A stretch of 64,000 bases of DNA from JANQEU01 sp965601455 (GTDB lineage Bacteria; Bacteroidota; Bacteroidia; Cytophagales; Cyclobacteriaceae), in assembly GCA_965601455.1 (NCBI GenBank), contig OZ271831.1, positions 4,588,001 to 4,652,000 of the forward strand, given 5' to 3'. Position 1 is the first letter of the stretch, and every line of letters begins with the position of its first letter. The translations under genes and the position numbers were made by a program. Shown here piece by piece: positions 46,198-54,654 of the stretch. The notes under the pieces were generated by a model, which was not told the origin of the DNA, ran no database searches, and was given only the letters and a program-made list of their open reading frames with translations.

Positions 46198-46671
46198 ATG
46201 AAGATTACTACAAAGAGATATCAGCTTCCAACAAGAAAATATATCGGTATTGCCTTAACGGGAGTACTAAAGCAGCAATGGTGGGTATTTCTGATTTACT
46301 TAGCTATTTGCGGTGGATATTTGTGGATACCCAATCATTGGTGGATCACCGGAGCGTCTATTGCCCTGGTACTTTATATCCTGTTTTGGCTTATTCAATT
46401 TGCCGGAGTTACTCAACTTGAACAAGGTAAATTTTTGTTTGAAAGACTCGCTTACGAGATAACCAGTCAGCAAATACTAATCAAGTTGAACTCGAAACAA
46501 GGAATGCCAATGAAGTGGGAGCAAATAAAGCGGGCAAAAATTGGTAAGGATAACTTTACTTTATTTCTGAGCAAAGCACAACTCATTCACCTACCATACA
46601 ACCTGTTCAAAAATGACAATGAAATAAAATTCATTGAGACTATTCTAAAGCGAAAGGGGCTGGCCAAGTAA
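46198..46671 (+). CDS. YcxB-like membrane protein
   Basis: This 157-aa protein has two membrane segments (about 28-45 and 50-72) and a C-terminal cytoplasmic domain of about 80 residues containing PMKWEQIKRAKIGKDNFTLFLS. That layout matches the YcxB-like family of unknown function. It starts one base after nadC ends and its stop overlaps the recX start, so nadC, this gene and recX are one transcription unit. Confidence 0.78.
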   Translation: MKITTKRYQLPTRKYIGIALTGVLKQQWWVFLIYLAICGGYLWIPNHWWITGASIALVLYILFWLIQFAGVTQLEQGKFLFERLAYEITSQQILIKLNSKQGMPMKWEQIKRAKIGKDNFTLFLSKAQLIHLPYNLFKNDNEIKFIETILKRKGLAK

Positions 46672-47150
46672 TGGCCGATCAGGGTATTGTAAAAATAGCT
46701 ATACTTAAAGCTGCAAGGTATTGCGCAGTAGGAGAGCGTTCCAGGTATCAGGTATTGCAGAAACTTGAAAAATACGGCCTATCTAATTCAAAAGCCGTAG
46801 CAGTTATTGATCAATTGGTTAAAGAGGGTTTTGTCAATGAGACTCGTTTTGCTAATGCTTTTGTTCATGACAAATTCCAATTCAACAAGTGGGGAAAGAA
46901 AAAAATTGAACAGGAACTTCGTTTTAAGCATAAGATCGATGAGCATATCATCCACGAAGCTCTGGGTCGATTGAATGAAGAAGAGTATCATCAGATGATG
47001 TTGACACTTACTGAGCAAAAGGCCATAACTTTAAAAGACTGTCGTTCTCCAACAGGTAGGAATCAACTAACCAGGTATCTATTATCTAAAGGATTCGAAC
47101 CCTCATTGGTATATGATGTTGTGGGCCATTTTGTCGGTAAGAAAACATAA
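46671..47150 (+). CDS. recX: Regulatory protein RecX
   Basis: This 159-aa protein consists of three-helix RecX repeats, with AARYCAVGERSRYQVLQKLEKYG, then LVKEGFVNETRFANAFVHDKF, then NKWGKKKIEQELRFK. RecX binds RecA filaments and limits their activity. No recA gene is in the window. Last gene of the nadC unit. Confidence 0.9.
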   Translation: MADQGIVKIAILKAARYCAVGERSRYQVLQKLEKYGLSNSKAVAVIDQLVKEGFVNETRFANAFVHDKFQFNKWGKKKIEQELRFKHKIDEHIIHEALGRLNEEEYHQMMLTLTEQKAITLKDCRSPTGRNQLTRYLLSKGFEPSLVYDVVGHFVGKKT

Positions 47151-47256
47151 TTTGAAATCAGATTACAAGAAGCTCATTTTTCTAGCTAGTTTGACTTCCT
47201 TTAGGAATTGGATCTCTTTGGATTAATGAAATACCAAGATTTAATTTAGGTTCTCT

Positions 47257-47769
47257 ATGATGTCCCTACAACACTCTGCGACTAACTTATTACTACAACT
47301 TAGTGATGTCTTAACTCAGCTTTCAGATGAGGAATATACTTGCTCATTGACTGTGCTAAGTGGATCGTCTTTGGGTCAACACTTCAGACACACACTGGAA
47401 TTCTTTACCTGTCTTATTGACGGCAAAAATTCTGGAATAGTCAACTACGACTTAAGAAAAAGAGATCTTACTATAGAGACTGAAAGGGCTGTAGCGTTAG
47501 CACTTATTGAGGAAATTATAAATGAACTTAGGAAAAGCAATAATGATTTCCCAATTGACTTCGAAGCAAACTATGAGTTGGAAAATGATCATGTCACGAT
47601 CATCAAAAGCACTTACATGAGGGAGCTTGCCTATAACATTGAGCATACCATCCATCATATGGCATTGATGAAAATCGGGATTGAGTTTCTCAACCCATCC
47701 GTTAGATTGCCAGTTCATTTTGGTATAGCCAGTTCCACCGTCAAGCATCAACTACAGAGGCATCATTAG
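47257..47769 (+). CDS. DinB-like four-helix protein
   Basis: This 170-aa protein has the metal-binding pattern of the DinB/YfiT fold: a first His in SLGQHFRHTLEF (near 46-57) and a His pair in EHTIHHMALMKIG (near 129-141). Members include thiol-dependent S-transferases and proteins of unknown role. It starts a three-gene run with the ATP-grasp and LysE genes, 1 base before the former. Confidence 0.82.
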   Translation: MMSLQHSATNLLLQLSDVLTQLSDEEYTCSLTVLSGSSLGQHFRHTLEFFTCLIDGKNSGIVNYDLRKRDLTIETERAVALALIEEIINELRKSNNDFPIDFEANYELENDHVTIIKSTYMRELAYNIEHTIHHMALMKIGIEFLNPSVRLPVHFGIASSTVKHQLQRHH

Positions 47770-47770
47770 C

Positions 47771-48808
47771 ATGTCTAGATGGCAACACTTTTGGCTAAAA
47801 ATCAGGAATTATGAGTATTGGCCATTTGCCATTTTCTATTTTCCTGTTTTCTTCTACTACATTATTCTAGCTCTGAAAAGGGGAGCATTTTTTTTCTTTT
47901 CCGCTTCAAATCCGTCTATAGAAAATGGAGGTATGCTTGGAGAAAGTAAGTGGTCAATTTTCAAGAAAATACCCGAAAGTTTAATACCTAAAACTCAATT
48001 GTTTGAGGCAAATGTTAAGTCTGTTGATGTCTATAAGTACATGCAAGAATCTGACATTGATTTTCCTATTATCTGCAAACCTGATATTGGCGAAAGAGGA
48101 TGGATGGTAGAAAAAATCGATACATTAGAAAAACTGGAGTACTATCTAAATGAAATCAAGGTTCCATTCCTGGTTCAGGAGTATGTATCATTCCCTTTAG
48201 AACTCGGTGTATTTTATGTTAAAATTCCAGATGAGGAGAAAGGGCGGGTTACCTCAATTGTAAGGAAAGGATTTCTTTCGGTTATGGGAAATGGAAATGA
48301 TACGGTGATAAGGTTGCTCGAAGAAAAAGCCCGAGCCAATCTTGCCTTCAATTATGAATCTCATTACTCTAAAGAACTCTTGAGCCTAATACCAGAAAAC
48401 AATGAAGTAGTGGTCGTAGAACCGATCGGCAACCATAGCCGAGGCACATCCTTCTTGAATGATAATCATCGAATAACTCCAGAACTAAATGATCGGTTTG
48501 AGGCTATTGCAACCAGTATCGGTGATTTCTATTTTGGCCGTTTTGATATCAAAACCACATCCTATGACGATTTGAAAAAGGGGGAGTCCTTCAAGATTCT
48601 GGAACTAAACGGAGCCGGATCAGAGCCTGGACATATATACGACCCTGCTTTCTCAATTGGTCGAGCCTACAGGGATATTTTCAAACACCTGAATCTCCTG
48701 GCTAAAGTGAGTTATGTAAATCACCGTAAAGGGGTTCCATATTTAAGTCTCAGGGAAGGGTGGTCAGAATTCAGAAAAATCAGAAAATACAATAAAGAAA
48801 AAAAATAA
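47771..48808 (+). CDS. Membrane-anchored ATP-grasp enzyme
   Basis: This 345-aa protein has an N-terminal hydrophobic segment (about 15-42) and an ATP-grasp fold beginning around PESLIPKTQLF. FPIICKPDIGERGWMVEKI (near 98-116) is the ATP-binding Lys strand, PFLVQEYVSFPLELGVFYV the next, and DIKTT...FKILELNGAGSEPGHIYDP the metal-binding end. It resembles D-Ala-D-Ala-ligase-type carboxylate-amine ligases, but the substrate is unknown. It lies between a DinB-like and a LysE gene with 1-base spacing and overlap. Confidence 0.82.
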   Translation: MSRWQHFWLKIRNYEYWPFAIFYFPVFFYYIILALKRGAFFFFSASNPSIENGGMLGESKWSIFKKIPESLIPKTQLFEANVKSVDVYKYMQESDIDFPIICKPDIGERGWMVEKIDTLEKLEYYLNEIKVPFLVQEYVSFPLELGVFYVKIPDEEKGRVTSIVRKGFLSVMGNGNDTVIRLLEEKARANLAFNYESHYSKELLSLIPENNEVVVVEPIGNHSRGTSFLNDNHRITPELNDRFEAIATSIGDFYFGRFDIKTTSYDDLKKGESFKILELNGAGSEPGHIYDPAFSIGRAYRDIFKHLNLLAKVSYVNHRKGVPYLSLREGWSEFRKIRKYNKEKK

Positions 48809-49425
48809 TGGCACTCCAGACCTTTCTTGTGGCATATCTGGTCAGTTTTATCGGATCGATACCTCCTGGAGCCATTAATATTTCAGTAATGCAGTTGTCC
48901 ATACAAGATCATCGTAGAGCAGCATTCTTTCTTTCCGTTGGAGCGGGGCTCACCGAAATGATTTATGCCGGAATTACCATTGCTTTCTTTAGGTACCTAT
49001 TGAATAATGCTGATATCAATAAGCTGCTTTTTTTGATTACCGGAATTTTTTTAGTCGTATTGGGAATCTTCAATATTCGCTCTCGAAGTACATCTAAATC
49101 GTATAATAATTCTGAAAAAATGAAAGGTCGCATGGGTTTTACCCGTGGAGTAATTTTAGGAATCCTTAACCCACTTACAATTCCGTTTTGGTTGGCAGTC
49201 ACTGGTTATCTCGCTGCTCACAATTGGATATCTTTGGAGAATATACATTATTGGATGTATGTTCTCGGACTGTCAAGTGGAACCATCTGCCTACTTTGGT
49301 GTGTGGACCTACTGGGAAGTAAGTTTCGAAAGGTGGCAGATAACCGGTTAGTTGTTCATATTATCCCAGGATTACTATTTATTGTAATGGGTATCTTTAA
49401 CCTGTTGGAACTACTCAAACTCTGA
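48808..49425 (+). CDS. LysE-family exporter
   Basis: This 205-aa protein has six likely membrane segments and the LysE start (VAYLVSFIGSIPPGAINISVMQLSI). The family exports amino acids and similar small molecules. Its ATG overlaps the stop of the ATP-grasp gene by one base (TAATG), suggesting that it exports the product of that enzyme. Confidence 0.88.
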   Translation: MALQTFLVAYLVSFIGSIPPGAINISVMQLSIQDHRRAAFFLSVGAGLTEMIYAGITIAFFRYLLNNADINKLLFLITGIFLVVLGIFNIRSRSTSKSYNNSEKMKGRMGFTRGVILGILNPLTIPFWLAVTGYLAAHNWISLENIHYWMYVLGLSSGTICLLWCVDLLGSKFRKVADNRLVVHIIPGLLFIVMGIFNLLELLKL

Positions 49426-49426
49426 T

Positions 49427-50845
49427 ATGAAGGCTTATGCTATTCTATTGTTCTCAGCCATATTTTCGACACTTTCCTGCCAAAATTCGTCATTGGAAGA
49501 TACTCAACTACCTCCCAACATCATTCTTATTTTCGTGGATGACATGGGGTACTCAGATATTGGATGTTATGGATCCCAGACAGAAACTCCAAACCTTGAT
49601 CAACTCGCCAGGGAAGGTGCAAAACTCACTAATTTTCATGTTGCTCAACCTGTTTGCTCCGCGTCAAGAGCAGCTCTTTTAACAGGATGCTACTCCAACC
49701 GAATTGGGATTCATCAGGCGTTAATGCCTGATTCCAAAGTAGGATTAAATACAGATGAAACCACCTTGGCGGAACTCCTTAAGAAACAAGGTTACTCAAC
49801 AGCTTTGTTCGGAAAATGGCATCTTGGTGATAAGCCGGAATTCATGCCGAATAATCATGGTTTTGATGAGTTTTTTGGAATCCCCTATTCCAATGATATG
49901 TGGCCCTTGCACCCATGGCAAGGTTCAGTATTCAATTTCCCTGATTTACCACTATATGAAAACAAACTGATAATTGATACCCTCACCGATCAAAGTAACC
50001 TTACTCGTACGATTACGGAAAAAGCCGTGAGCTTTATTCGCAGGAAGAAGAATCGGCCATTTTTCTTATATATTCCTCATCCTCAACCGCATGTACCCTT
50101 ATTTGTTTCAAAAACATTTGAAGGTAAATCGGGAAGGGGTCTATACGCTGACGTGACAATGGAATTAGATTGGTCAGTAGGTGAAATGATGAACACTTTG
50201 AAGGAGGAAGGTCTTGAGAAGAACACCATTGTCATCTTCACTTCTGACAATGGCCCCTGGTTGTCATATGGTGAGCATTCCGGCTCGACGGGCATATTTC
50301 GTGAGGGTAAGGGGACCAACTTTGAAGGTGGCATACGTGTACCTTTCATCATTAAATACCCACCACAAATACCTGCAAATTCTAGCATTGAAACACCTCT
50401 TGTTAGCATTGATATTTTACCTTCTCTTGTTCACGTGACCCAATCGAAAATGCCGGAAAAATATGTTGATGGTAGAAATGCTTGGGAGGTGTTTACAGGG
50501 GAAAAGAAGGCAAGCCCTCAGGATGCCTATTTCTTCTATTATCGAGTAAATGAACTTCAAGCTGTTTTGTCAGGTAAATGGAAGTTGGTTTTACCACAGA
50601 AATACCGATCATTAAATGGTAGAGCAGGAGGCAAAAATGGGTTACCAATTGAATATGAGCAACTAACAGTGGAAAATCCAGAACTATATAATCTTGAATT
50701 AGATCCATCAGAATCTTTGGATATCGCCAAAGACAACCCAGATGTGACCAGGAGGCTCCTGATTCTTGCCGATAGCATGAATACGCATATCGGACCCAAA
50801 GGGATTGATCACAGAAAACCAGGATTATTAGTAACAGCTGACTAA
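49427..50845 (+). CDS. Sulfatase lipoprotein (formylglycine-dependent)
   Basis: This 472-aa protein has a lipoprotein signal ending TLSC (Cys18), the sulfatase start PNIILIFVDDMGYSDIGCYG, and the signature CSASRAALLTG whose Cys77 becomes formylglycine. Later motifs are FGKWHLGD, the metal motif TSDNGPW, and RVPFIIKYP. It removes sulfate esters, probably from algal polysaccharides or glycolipids, outside the cytoplasm. The maturase is not in the window. One base separates it from the LysE gene. Confidence 0.94.
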   Translation: MKAYAILLFSAIFSTLSCQNSSLEDTQLPPNIILIFVDDMGYSDIGCYGSQTETPNLDQLAREGAKLTNFHVAQPVCSASRAALLTGCYSNRIGIHQALMPDSKVGLNTDETTLAELLKKQGYSTALFGKWHLGDKPEFMPNNHGFDEFFGIPYSNDMWPLHPWQGSVFNFPDLPLYENKLIIDTLTDQSNLTRTITEKAVSFIRRKKNRPFFLYIPHPQPHVPLFVSKTFEGKSGRGLYADVTMELDWSVGEMMNTLKEEGLEKNTIVIFTSDNGPWLSYGEHSGSTGIFREGKGTNFEGGIRVPFIIKYPPQIPANSSIETPLVSIDILPSLVHVTQSKMPEKYVDGRNAWEVFTGEKKASPQDAYFFYYRVNELQAVLSGKWKLVLPQKYRSLNGRAGGKNGLPIEYEQLTVENPELYNLELDPSESLDIAKDNPDVTRRLLILADSMNTHIGPKGIDHRKPGLLVTAD

Positions 50846-50885
50846 AAGTCAAATCCGGGTACTCACATCTTTCTTTAAAAAAAGC

Positions 50886-51107
50886 TTAGGATGAAAAGGA
50901 AGCCTTTGCTTTGAGAACGAGCAGGTAGATTAAGTATATCCACGGCGAAGCATGTAACAGAAGATCAAAATAATCCATAGGTTGCATCCCTACTGCTCCT
51001 CCCAATACCCATTTGATTTTTCCTACTAAATGTGGTTCGGGGAAGAAGGGAGCGAGACCAAGAGTCAAGGAAAGAAAGGAAGCCATTACAATTTTATTGT
51101 TCTTCAT
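50886..51107 (-). CDS. Small two-helix membrane protein
   Basis: This 73-aa protein has two membrane segments (about 5-22 and 48-67) around a conserved-looking middle, FFPEPHLVGKIKWVLGGAVGMQPMDYFD. It resembles small Bacteroidota proteins sometimes labelled 'RND transporter', a name I would not trust. Its promoter carries the same operator and -7 box as the sulfur genes (51156-51200), so it probably belongs to that regulon. Confidence 0.78.
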   Translation of the reverse strand: MKNNKIVMASFLSLTLGLAPFFPEPHLVGKIKWVLGGAVGMQPMDYFDLLLHASPWIYLIYLLVLKAKASFSS

Positions 51108-51155
51108 GCTTATCTGAGTTTTTGCGCTTTCATCTGCGATTAATTCTTATTTAAA

Positions 51156-51200
51156 CAAAAGTATTTTTTCCTCTACTTTACCAATGTAACTTTAGTCACT
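51156..51200 (-). promoter_or_regulatory. Crp/Fnr-type operator A plus -7 box for the 73-aa membrane protein
   Basis: The palindrome at 51185-51200 reads TGTAAC-TTTA-GTCACT on the plus strand, one base off GTAAC-N4-GTTAC in its core. Exactly 21 bases away on the minus strand is a perfect TAnnTTTG box, TACTTTTG (51156-51163). The centre-to-centre distance is 33 bp, as for a class II Crp/Fnr site. The palindrome also lies 23 bases before the start of the divergent gene at 51224, where it could act as an operator. Confidence 0.72.
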
Positions 51201-51223
51201 GAATAACAAATACTTATAAAACC

Positions 51224-52033
51224 ATGGCTAGTTTTTTCCAACAAATCACCTCCATAGGAGTTGACCCACAAGATCATGAAGAATTAAAAATTCAAAAAGG
51301 ATTTCTCGCCAGTCTCGCCTTCGCAATGAGTATCGGAGGTGTTGTTTGGGGTAGTATTTCCTTGTATTATGGACTGGTTTTTCAATCTATGTTTCCGTAT
51401 GCATATGTGGTCATCAGCTTCTTCAATATGCTCTATTTCGCATCTTCCAAGAATATTAAACCGGTTCGATTCATCCAAGTACTCATTAGTCTCCTTCTAC
51501 CTTTCATGTTTCAATGGTCACTTGGAGGATTTGAGTCCTCAGGAACCATTATGCTCTGGGCCATTCTCTCACTGGTAGCATCACTTTCATTCCAAAGTAT
51601 ACAAACCTCGTTCAATTGGTTAATTGTTTATTTGATGTTAACGATTGGTAGTGGAGTTTTTGATTCAGTAGCGAAAGAATACAAACCAGAAATACTACCC
51701 AGTGGATCAGTCTTGTTTGTAGTTATTAACCTGGTTTTGATTTCAGCAGCGGTTTTCGGATTAGTTGTTTTCTATGTTAGTCGTTATAAGCAGGCTGAAG
51801 TTAGTCTAGAGAAAGAAAAGGAGAATCTTAACAAATCCAATGAACTGTTAAAAGCCTCGATGGAACAAATGAAAAGCTCGTATGAAGAGACCATGGAAGC
51901 CAAGAAGCAGCTGGAAAGTAAACTACAGGATAGCGACTTTTCACAAATTCAAACTCAGTATGAGAAAATACTCGAGCGGCAAAAAGCATTACTTAGTCAG
52001 TACAAATCGAAAACTACGAGTGCCGATAAATAA
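51224..52033 (+). CDS. Membrane sensor-like protein with coiled coil and no output domain
   Basis: This 269-aa protein has six likely membrane segments (between about residues 28 and 185) followed by a coiled coil (about 190-265). The membrane-plus-coil arrangement resembles the N-terminal module of Bacteroidota adenylate cyclases and histidine kinases, but the chain ends where the catalytic domain should begin, and the downstream DNA encodes other genes. I do not recognise a family. It is preceded by operator A at a distance of 23 bases. Confidence 0.72.
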   Translation: MASFFQQITSIGVDPQDHEELKIQKGFLASLAFAMSIGGVVWGSISLYYGLVFQSMFPYAYVVISFFNMLYFASSKNIKPVRFIQVLISLLLPFMFQWSLGGFESSGTIMLWAILSLVASLSFQSIQTSFNWLIVYLMLTIGSGVFDSVAKEYKPEILPSGSVLFVVINLVLISAAVFGLVVFYVSRYKQAEVSLEKEKENLNKSNELLKASMEQMKSSYEETMEAKKQLESKLQDSDFSQIQTQYEKILERQKALLSQYKSKTTSADK

Positions 52034-52043
52034 TTGTTCTGAA

Positions 52044-52088
52044 CGTAACATAGGTTACGAACTTGGTTGTAGCGCTCTCGTTTCTTTG
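52044..52088 (+). promoter_or_regulatory. Crp/Fnr-type operator E plus -7 box for rhodanese-thioredoxin
   Basis: The perfect palindrome CGTAAC-ATAG-GTTACG (52044-52059) is followed after exactly 21 bases by TTTCTTTG (52081-52088), which differs from TAnnTTTG at one position. The rhodanese ATG is 23 bases further on. Geometry matches the sites before the CstB-like and YeeE genes. Confidence 0.75.
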
Positions 52089-52111
52089 CATAAAAATAAA
52101 ATAAGAATTTC

Positions 52112-52396
52112 ATGAGTTTACAAAGAGCTATTAACGAGGGTGCTACTATCATTGATGTCCGTATGCCATTTGAATTTACAGCTGGAAATGCCCCTGGTTC
52201 AATCAACATTCCGCTCAACGAAGTGCCTCAGCGCATAGAGGAGTTTAAAGCGATGTCTCAACCCCTCGTATTGTGTTGTGCTTCTGGCAACAGAAGTGGT
52301 CAGGCAAGTGCTTTCCTCGGTGGATTAGGAATTGAATCAATCAACGGAGGCTCCTGGACAGAGGTGAATTTTGCCCTGTCACAAAAAGTCGGTTAG
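52112..52396 (+). CDS. Single-domain rhodanese
   Basis: This 94-aa sulfurtransferase has the substrate-strand IIDVRMPFEF near residue 13 and the active loop CASGNR with catalytic Cys56. The length is that of a minimal GlpE-type domain. It is cytoplasmic with no signal. It abuts a thioredoxin gene and is preceded by operator E, so it probably moves sulfane sulfur together with thioredoxin. Confidence 0.92.
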   Translation: MSLQRAINEGATIIDVRMPFEFTAGNAPGSINIPLNEVPQRIEEFKAMSQPLVLCCASGNRSGQASAFLGGLGIESINGGSWTEVNFALSQKVG

Positions 52397-52699
52397 ATGC
52401 CAAAGGGGTCATTCAATGAATTAATAAACGGTGAAAAACCAATATTAGTGGATTTCTCCGCAGAATGGTGTGGACCGTGTAAAATGCTAGCTCCTATCCT
52501 TGAGGAACTGAAGAATATGATTGGTGATCGCGCAAACATCATTAAGATTGATGTAGATAAAAACCCGGCTGTTTCTCAAAAATTTGGTATCCGGAGTGTC
52601 CCCACATTAATGATATTCAAAAAGGGAGAGACAAAGTGGAGGGAGTCAGGGGTACGATCGGCGCGGGAATTAGCCTCCCTTCTTGAAAAGCATTTTTAG
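52397..52699 (+). CDS. Thioredoxin
   Basis: This 100-aa protein has the canonical WCGPC active site (residues 24-28) and the cis-Pro in RSVPTLMIF. No signal peptide. It follows the rhodanese gene with no gap, so the pair is co-translated. Thioredoxin can reduce the rhodanese persulfide and release sulfide, which fits the setting. It is convergent with a methyltransferase gene, 12 bases between the stops. Confidence 0.95.
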   Translation: MPKGSFNELINGEKPILVDFSAEWCGPCKMLAPILEELKNMIGDRANIIKIDVDKNPAVSQKFGIRSVPTLMIFKKGETKWRESGVRSARELASLLEKHF

Positions 52700-52711
52700 T
52701 GAATCTGGTTG

Positions 52712-53737
52712 TTATTTAGAAGCACTAACGACGTAACGTGTGGAGAGGCATGTATCATGCCCTTTTTTTATACTTTCCAAACTAACTGCATCTCGTACCG
52801 AAACACCAGATCGAAAATTGGTCTCAAAAAGCTGTCTTACTGTTTCGATATCGGGCAAAAAACGTTTGTGAAACCCGGAGTAATGAATCGACGGCAAATC
52901 TGACAGGAAACTGATATTGATTATCTGACTTATCTGGAATCTCCAACCTGTTTCGTTGACAATCTTTGGTGTTCTAAGGGATATGACCTTCTTGTCCGAT
53001 GAAATAATGACATTGGGATACCAGTCCAAATGATTTGGTGCGATAAAATCACCTAAGAATATACCATCTTGCTTCAATAGTTCGCTGGCCTTTTCTACGG
53101 CCAAATCAAATTTCTCCGGTGGTAAGTACTGAAAAACATTCAATCCTGAATAGATGATGTCATTCCGATTAGTAACGTCCATTTTCAAAAAGTCCTGAAC
53201 CTCCGCATGAATACGTTTACTTGCCTCTTGAACCATAGCATCCGAAATATCTATCCCTAGCAAATTCTTTTTGCTAACACCCAATTCCTTGATCATCCAC
53301 TCTTCCACCAAAGCAGTACCGCATCCAACCGAAAGTATTTGGGCATTTCCCCAATTAATATTCGAAGCTTGCGAAAAATCGAGCAGGTATCTCTTCATGA
53401 AGTTATCAAGACATGGTTTCCCGATCACTTCATCGTAGATCCTAGCATATTCGGTAAATCGATCCGCTTCCGAAGCTTCTTCCTGTCCACTGGATTGTGC
53501 TTGAGCAACATGAATTAGAAAGTGGATTAGTTCAGACCATTGGGCTTCATCCAGGTACTTCCCTGATTTCGGATCCACTATGGACTCCATCAAACCAATG
53601 ATATCCGCTTGCCAATTTGAGTTTATCAATTCATCAAAAGCTTTTTGAGCAGCATTTGAATTTAATGACTCTGAAAATGACTGATAAAATGTATTGAATT
53701 CCCTGGCAAATGGCCAATTGGCAAGTAGACTACTCAT
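52712..53737 (-). CDS. Class I SAM-dependent methyltransferase
   Basis: This 341-aa protein has a helical N-terminal domain (about 1-130) and a Rossmann methyltransferase core with ILSVGCGTALVEEW (motif I, near 144) and LLGIDIS (motif II). The substrate is unknown. It is the last of four minus-strand genes headed by the first CstB-like gene, and 42 bases separate it from the HMA gene. Confidence 0.82.
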   Translation of the reverse strand: MSSLLANWPFAREFNTFYQSFSESLNSNAAQKAFDELINSNWQADIIGLMESIVDPKSGKYLDEAQWSELIHFLIHVAQAQSSGQEEASEADRFTEYARIYDEVIGKPCLDNFMKRYLLDFSQASNINWGNAQILSVGCGTALVEEWMIKELGVSKKNLLGIDISDAMVQEASKRIHAEVQDFLKMDVTNRNDIIYSGLNVFQYLPPEKFDLAVEKASELLKQDGIFLGDFIAPNHLDWYPNVIISSDKKVISLRTPKIVNETGWRFQISQIINISFLSDLPSIHYSGFHKRFLPDIETVRQLFETNFRSGVSVRDAVSLESIKKGHDTCLSTRYVVSASK

Positions 53738-53779
53738 TCAGTGAAAGGTAGTTACATCGGCAGGAATTGAAAAAAATTT

Positions 53780-54046
53780 CTAACTCAATCGACCAACTGC
53801 ACAACTCACATATGACTTCATTGATTGCAAAGTGTTTCCTGTTCCCTCTTCCGGATAACCAAGGCTTGACAACTTGTCAATAATGAGGTTGAACGTCGAA
53901 TTGTCATTGTACTCTACTTTGACACTTGAATCTTCTGGAGTAACATCTACATGGGAAACGCCATTTATTTTCGAGATTGCCCTGGTGATTGTATTAGCGC
54001 ATCCATGGCACTTTAGATTTTCTACAATAATTGTTGATGAATTCAT
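53780..54046 (-). CDS. Heavy-metal-associated (HMA) domain protein
   Basis: This 88-aa protein has the ferredoxin-like HMA fold with the metal site CHGC (Cys13 and Cys16) after the first strand TIIVENLK. The C-terminal extension contains one more Cys. It could carry copper or another soft metal, or sense persulfide through the Cys pair. It lies 2 bases from the TehB-like methyltransferase gene. Confidence 0.85.
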   Translation of the reverse strand: MNSSTIIVENLKCHGCANTITRAISKINGVSHVDVTPEDSSVKVEYNDNSTFNLIIDKLSSLGYPEEGTGNTLQSMKSYVSCAVGRLS

Positions 54047-54048
54047 TT

Positions 54049-54645
54049 CTATTTTTTTATAGCTATCATTCTTACCACACTACCGAGACCTACATGGTAA
54101 GGCCCTTCATTAAGTTCAGTTTCAATTTCTTCTAAAGATTGAATCTCAAAGTCCTGGAATTCTGTGGCTAGTTCCTCCTTATCGATTAGCATATCCAGAT
54201 TCTTCGGACCCCCGGAGTCATTTCCCAGTTGATTTTTCGAGAAACGCTCGACTATCAGTAATCCCGAAGGTTTTAACATCTTTCTGATGGAGCCGTAGAA
54301 CTGTTTCCTGGTACTTGAATCCGTGTGAGAATAGATAAGGGCCACTGCATCGAATGGGGCTAGAATCGGTCTAAAACTAAGGTAATCTTCGACTTCGTAC
54401 GTGATAGAAACATTAAAGGACCTAGCCAATAATGCGGCTTTTTCCCTTGCTGCCTCGGAAAAATCAAACGCCTCTACCTCCCATCCTTTTCTGGCGGCAT
54501 AAACAGCATTTCTACCTTCACCTTCAGCGGGAAGAAGGATACGGCCGGGTTTGAGTCCCATCAAAGTTTCTTTGAAGAACTCATTCGGTTCTTTGCCGTA
54601 GGCAAATTCCTTTTGACTGTATCTTTCTTCCCAGAAGACTTTCAT
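54049..54645 (-). CDS. TehB/thiopurine-type SAM methyltransferase
   Basis: This 198-aa protein starts FWEERYSQKEFAYGKEPNEFF, the N-terminal pattern shared by TehB-like and thiol-methyltransferase-like proteins. It continues with ILLPAEGEGRNAVYAARKGWEVEAFDFS (motif I to II). The family methylates soft nucleophiles such as tellurite, selenite or thiols. Being 9 bases downstream of a persulfide dioxygenase-like gene, a role in methylating sulfur species is plausible but unproven. Confidence 0.82.
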   Translation of the reverse strand: MKVFWEERYSQKEFAYGKEPNEFFKETLMGLKPGRILLPAEGEGRNAVYAARKGWEVEAFDFSEAAREKAALLARSFNVSITYEVEDYLSFRPILAPFDAVALIYSHTDSSTRKQFYGSIRKMLKPSGLLIVERFSKNQLGNDSGGPKNLDMLIDKEELATEFQDFEIQSLEEIETELNEGPYHVGLGSVVRMIAIKK

Positions 54646-54654
54646 ATTCGTTAT

